The translations under genes and the position numbers were made by a program. The notes under the pieces are model-generated. The model worked only from the letters and a program-made list of their open reading frames with translations. It was not told the origin of the DNA and ran no database searches. From an uncultured bacterium (GTDB taxonomy: Bacteria; Bacillota; Clostridia; Oscillospirales; Oscillospiraceae), in contig CANRXB010000021.1 of the NCBI GenBank assembly GCA_947643715.1, positions 1-42,772 on the forward strand: a stretch of DNA of 42,772 nt. The letters are read 5' to 3'. This document shows positions 40,800-42,772 of the stretch, piece by piece. How positions within the stretch are numbered: position 1 is the stretch's first letter; the number at the start of each line of letters is the position of its first letter.

Positions 40800-42068
40800 T
40801 CACTCCCCTTTTTGGGCCAGGTAGTCGCTCAGCCGCCCCAGGGTCTTGGGTGTGCAGACGGCGGTGACCTCTATCGTGTCGCCGTAGTCCACCTTCTCCA
40901 CCTTGGCCTCCCGGTACAGCGCGTCCAGCAGGCCGCCTTTGTCATAGGGCAGGTGCAGCTCCACCCGGTGGGCCCCATCGTCCAGCCGCCGGCCGATGGC
41001 TTGACGCAGGCCGTCCAGCCCCGCGCCGGTCTTGGCGGAGATGGATATCATGTCCTCCCCGTGGGGCAGGATGTCCCCTACGAACTTGTCGCATTTGTTG
41101 AACACCTCCAGGCGGGGGGTCTCCGCGGCCCCCAGCTCTATGATGAGCCGGTCCACCACCGCCGCCTGCTCCCGCCAGCACGGGTCGGAGGCGTCGATGA
41201 CGTGGAGGAGCAGGTCGGCGAAGGTGAGCTCCTCCAGGGTGGCCTTGAACGCGTCCACGAGCTGATGGGGCAGCTTGGAGATGAAACCCACCGTGTCCGA
41301 GATCAGCACAGTGCACGTGTCCGAGATCTCCAGGGTCCGGGTGGTGGTGTCCAGTGTGTCGAACAGCCTGTCGTTGGCCGGGATGCCGGCCCCGGTGAGG
41401 GCGTTGAGCAGGGTGGACTTGCCCGCGTTGGTATAGCCCACGATGGCCACCACCGGGACCTCGTTCTTCTCCCGCCGCTCCCGCTGAGTGGAGCGCACCC
41501 GGCGCACGTCCCGCAGCTCGTCCTCCAGCTTGGCGATCTTCCGGTGGATGTGCCGCCGGTCGGACTCCAACTGGGTCTCGCCGGGGCCGCGGGTGCCGAT
41601 GGCGCCCTCCTGGCGCTCCAGGTGTTTCCACATGCCCGTCAGCCGGGGCAGCAGATATCGGTATTGGGCCAACGCCACCTGGAGCCGGCCCTCGCTGGTG
41701 CGGGCCCGCTTGGCGAAGATGTCCAGGATCAGGGCGGCGCGGTCCATGACCGTGACGCCCAGCTCTTCGGTGAGCACCCGCTGCTGGGAGGGGGACAGGG
41801 GGTTGTCGAAGATCACGAGATCCGCCCCCAGGCTGTGGACCAGCTCCTTGACCTCCGCCGCTTTGCCCTCGCCGATGAAGGTGCGCGGGTCGGGCGTGGA
41901 CTTGTTTTGCAGCACCGTGGCCAGGCAGGTCCCGCCCGCCGTGTCCAGCAGGGCGGCCAGCTCCTCTAGGGAGCGCTCGTCGGCGTTCTCCTCCCGGCTC
42001 AGGCCGGGAGCGTTCAGCCCCACCAGCACGGCTCGGTCGATCGTTCTTACTTCACTTTTGTCAAACAT
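40800..42068 (-). CDS. hflX: ribosome-associated GTPase HflX
   Basis: Protein of 422 aa. An N-terminal HflX domain with PDPRTFIGEGKAAEV and the coiled helix RTSEGRLQVALAQY is followed by GTRGPGETQLESDRR and the G domain: GYTNAGKSTLLN (G1), DTVGF (G3), NKCD (G4). HflX binds 50S subunits and splits stalled ribosomes after heat stress or antibiotic action. A GAGGTAT site is somewhat far from the ATG. The flavin reductase gene lies 31 nt upstream. Confidence 0.95.
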   Translation of the reverse strand: MFDKSEVRTIDRAVLVGLNAPGLSREENADERSLEELAALLDTAGGTCLATVLQNKSTPDPRTFIGEGKAAEVKELVHSLGADLVIFDNPLSPSQQRVLTEELGVTVMDRAALILDIFAKRARTSEGRLQVALAQYRYLLPRLTGMWKHLERQEGAIGTRGPGETQLESDRRHIHRKIAKLEDELRDVRRVRSTQRERREKNEVPVVAIVGYTNAGKSTLLNALTGAGIPANDRLFDTLDTTTRTLEISDTCTVLISDTVGFISKLPHQLVDAFKATLEELTFADLLLHVIDASDPCWREQAAVVDRLIIELGAAETPRLEVFNKCDKFVGDILPHGEDMISISAKTGAGLDGLRQAIGRRLDDGAHRVELHLPYDKGGLLDALYREAKVEKVDYGDTIEVTAVCTPKTLGRLSDYLAQKGE

Positions 42069-42099
42069 AGATCAAAAGATACCTCGTTTTCTGTGGAGC

Positions 42100-42600
42100 T
42101 CATGTCCTTTCCAGGATCTCCACGATCTCGCCCCAGTAAATGGTGTGGTGATCTGCGTCATACCACTTCGCCTTCACGTCCTCCGGCATGGCGGCGGGAT
42201 CCATCGGCATGGCCATGCGCTTGCGGCACACGAAGACCAACTGCGCCTGCTGGAAGTAGGGAGCGCCGCACTCTGCCTGCGCCACTGTGAAGCCGCATTC
42301 CTTCACCTTGTCGATGTCCCGCCCGCTTTTGGAGCCGCACAGGGAGAGCTGGGGGCGGTGCTCCTCCCCGAAGAAGGACAGGGTGAAATACTCGTTCTCA
42401 TCCACGAACTGCTTGGTATACCGCTGGGGACGGATATAGCAGGTAGCCATGGGTGCGCCCCACAAGATCCCCAGGCCGCCCCAGGAGGCGGTCATGGTAT
42501 TGCAGCGCTCCGGCGTCCCGGCGGTGATGAGCATCCACCGGTCCCCGATGGCGGCGAAGGGGTCGATGGTCAGCTTTTTGGGATCTACTTTTTGGAACAT
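42100..42600 (-). CDS. flavin reductase-like protein
   Basis: Protein of 166 aa starting ATG 42600, 9 nt after AGGAGG. It matches the FMN-binding split-barrel flavin reductase family: WMLITAGTPERCNTMTASWG, PMATCYIRPQRYT and FFGEEHR. It would bind FMN and use NAD(P)H; many Clostridia relatives are of unknown role. A -10 TATACT lies at 42632-42637 on the minus strand. Confidence 0.87.
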   Translation of the reverse strand: MFQKVDPKKLTIDPFAAIGDRWMLITAGTPERCNTMTASWGGLGILWGAPMATCYIRPQRYTKQFVDENEYFTLSFFGEEHRPQLSLCGSKSGRDIDKVKECGFTVAQAECGAPYFQQAQLVFVCRKRMAMPMDPAAMPEDVKAKWYDADHHTIYWGEIVEILERT

Positions 42601-42658
42601 GGCGGGATACCTCCTGTTTTCATCGTGATGTAGTATATGCCGGCCGGGCGAAAATAGA

Positions 42659-42693
42659 GAAAGACCCGCCGCAATCATTTGCAACGGGTCTTT
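42659..42693 (-). terminator. terminator of rpmE
   Basis: A 15-bp stem (AAAGACCCGTTGCAA with TTGCGGCGGGTCTTT, two G-U), ATGA loop, followed by CTCTATTTT. Confidence 0.85.
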
Positions 42694-42706
42694 GGATCGA
42701 CTGCTC

Positions 42707-42772
42707 TCAGCCCAAGCCGAACTTCTTGTTGAAGCGGCTGACGCGTCCGCCGGTATCCACCATCTTCTGCTT
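42707..42772 (-). CDS. rpmE: 50S ribosomal protein L31, 3' end (partial)
   Basis: Only the last 21 codons are in the window, ending KQKMVDTGGRVSRFNKKFG plus two residues. This is the typical L31 C-terminus. The rest lies beyond the right edge. Confidence 0.85.
   Translation of the reverse strand, partial: KQKMVDTGGRVSRFNKKFGLG

Overview
The window is a GC-rich stretch of chromosome from an endospore-forming Clostridia-type bacterium. spo0A and spoIVB lie next to each other, spoIIR is nearby, ribosome-binding sites are strong (AAGGAG type), and many genes start with GTG. The gene families (LytTR with DUF3021, split TSUP transporters, DUF6512, the YLD-YLWG phage tail proteins) fit Oscillospirales, somewhere near Flavonifractor/Intestinimonas-like genomes. 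The genus cannot be fixed from this sequence alone. No tRNA, rRNA, CRISPR array, integrase or transposase was seen.

Left part (1-14.4 kb) is a patchwork of short transcription units. It holds a lone phage-type tail-fibre gene, a radical SAM protein with its TetR neighbour, a transporter split into two half-size TSUP genes, a ZIP metal transporter, corA behind a long structured leader, a LytTR regulator with a DUF3021 membrane partner, an HD-domain protein coupled to trmO, a NifS-type cysteine desulfurase, a MATE exporter, and a two-gene operon with a diacylglycerol-type glycosyltransferase and a flippase-like membrane protein.

Middle (14.5-22 kb) starts with a compact five-gene cassette of phage tail, membrane and holin-like genes that has no other phage genes around it. 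A rhomboid protease follows, then a MarR/ABC-exporter operon with two matching operators, then an acetyltransferase.

22-31.8 kb carries a large aromatic operon: DAHP synthase, aroB, aroA, aroC, pheA, aroK, aroQ, aroE, and ispE at the end, with an acetyltransferase and a gamma-carbonic-anhydrase-like gene inserted. Together these run from PEP plus erythrose-4-P to phenylpyruvate; tyrA and the trp genes are absent from the window. Upstream lies the most interesting element: a good promoter, a 31-codon leader peptide rich in Phe, Tyr and Trp, and an attenuator-like hairpin whose apical stem can alternatively pair with the last codons of the leader peptide.

31.8-42.8 kb holds spoIIR, pncB followed by the SAH nucleosidase and luxS (activated methyl cycle, AI-2), spo0A and spoIVB, a DUF6512 membrane protein, proB-proA, a small zinc-ribbon gene with hflX, a flavin reductase, and the 3' end of rpmE. 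Most units end in clear hairpin terminators, and several have near-consensus sigma-A promoters that fix the start codons.
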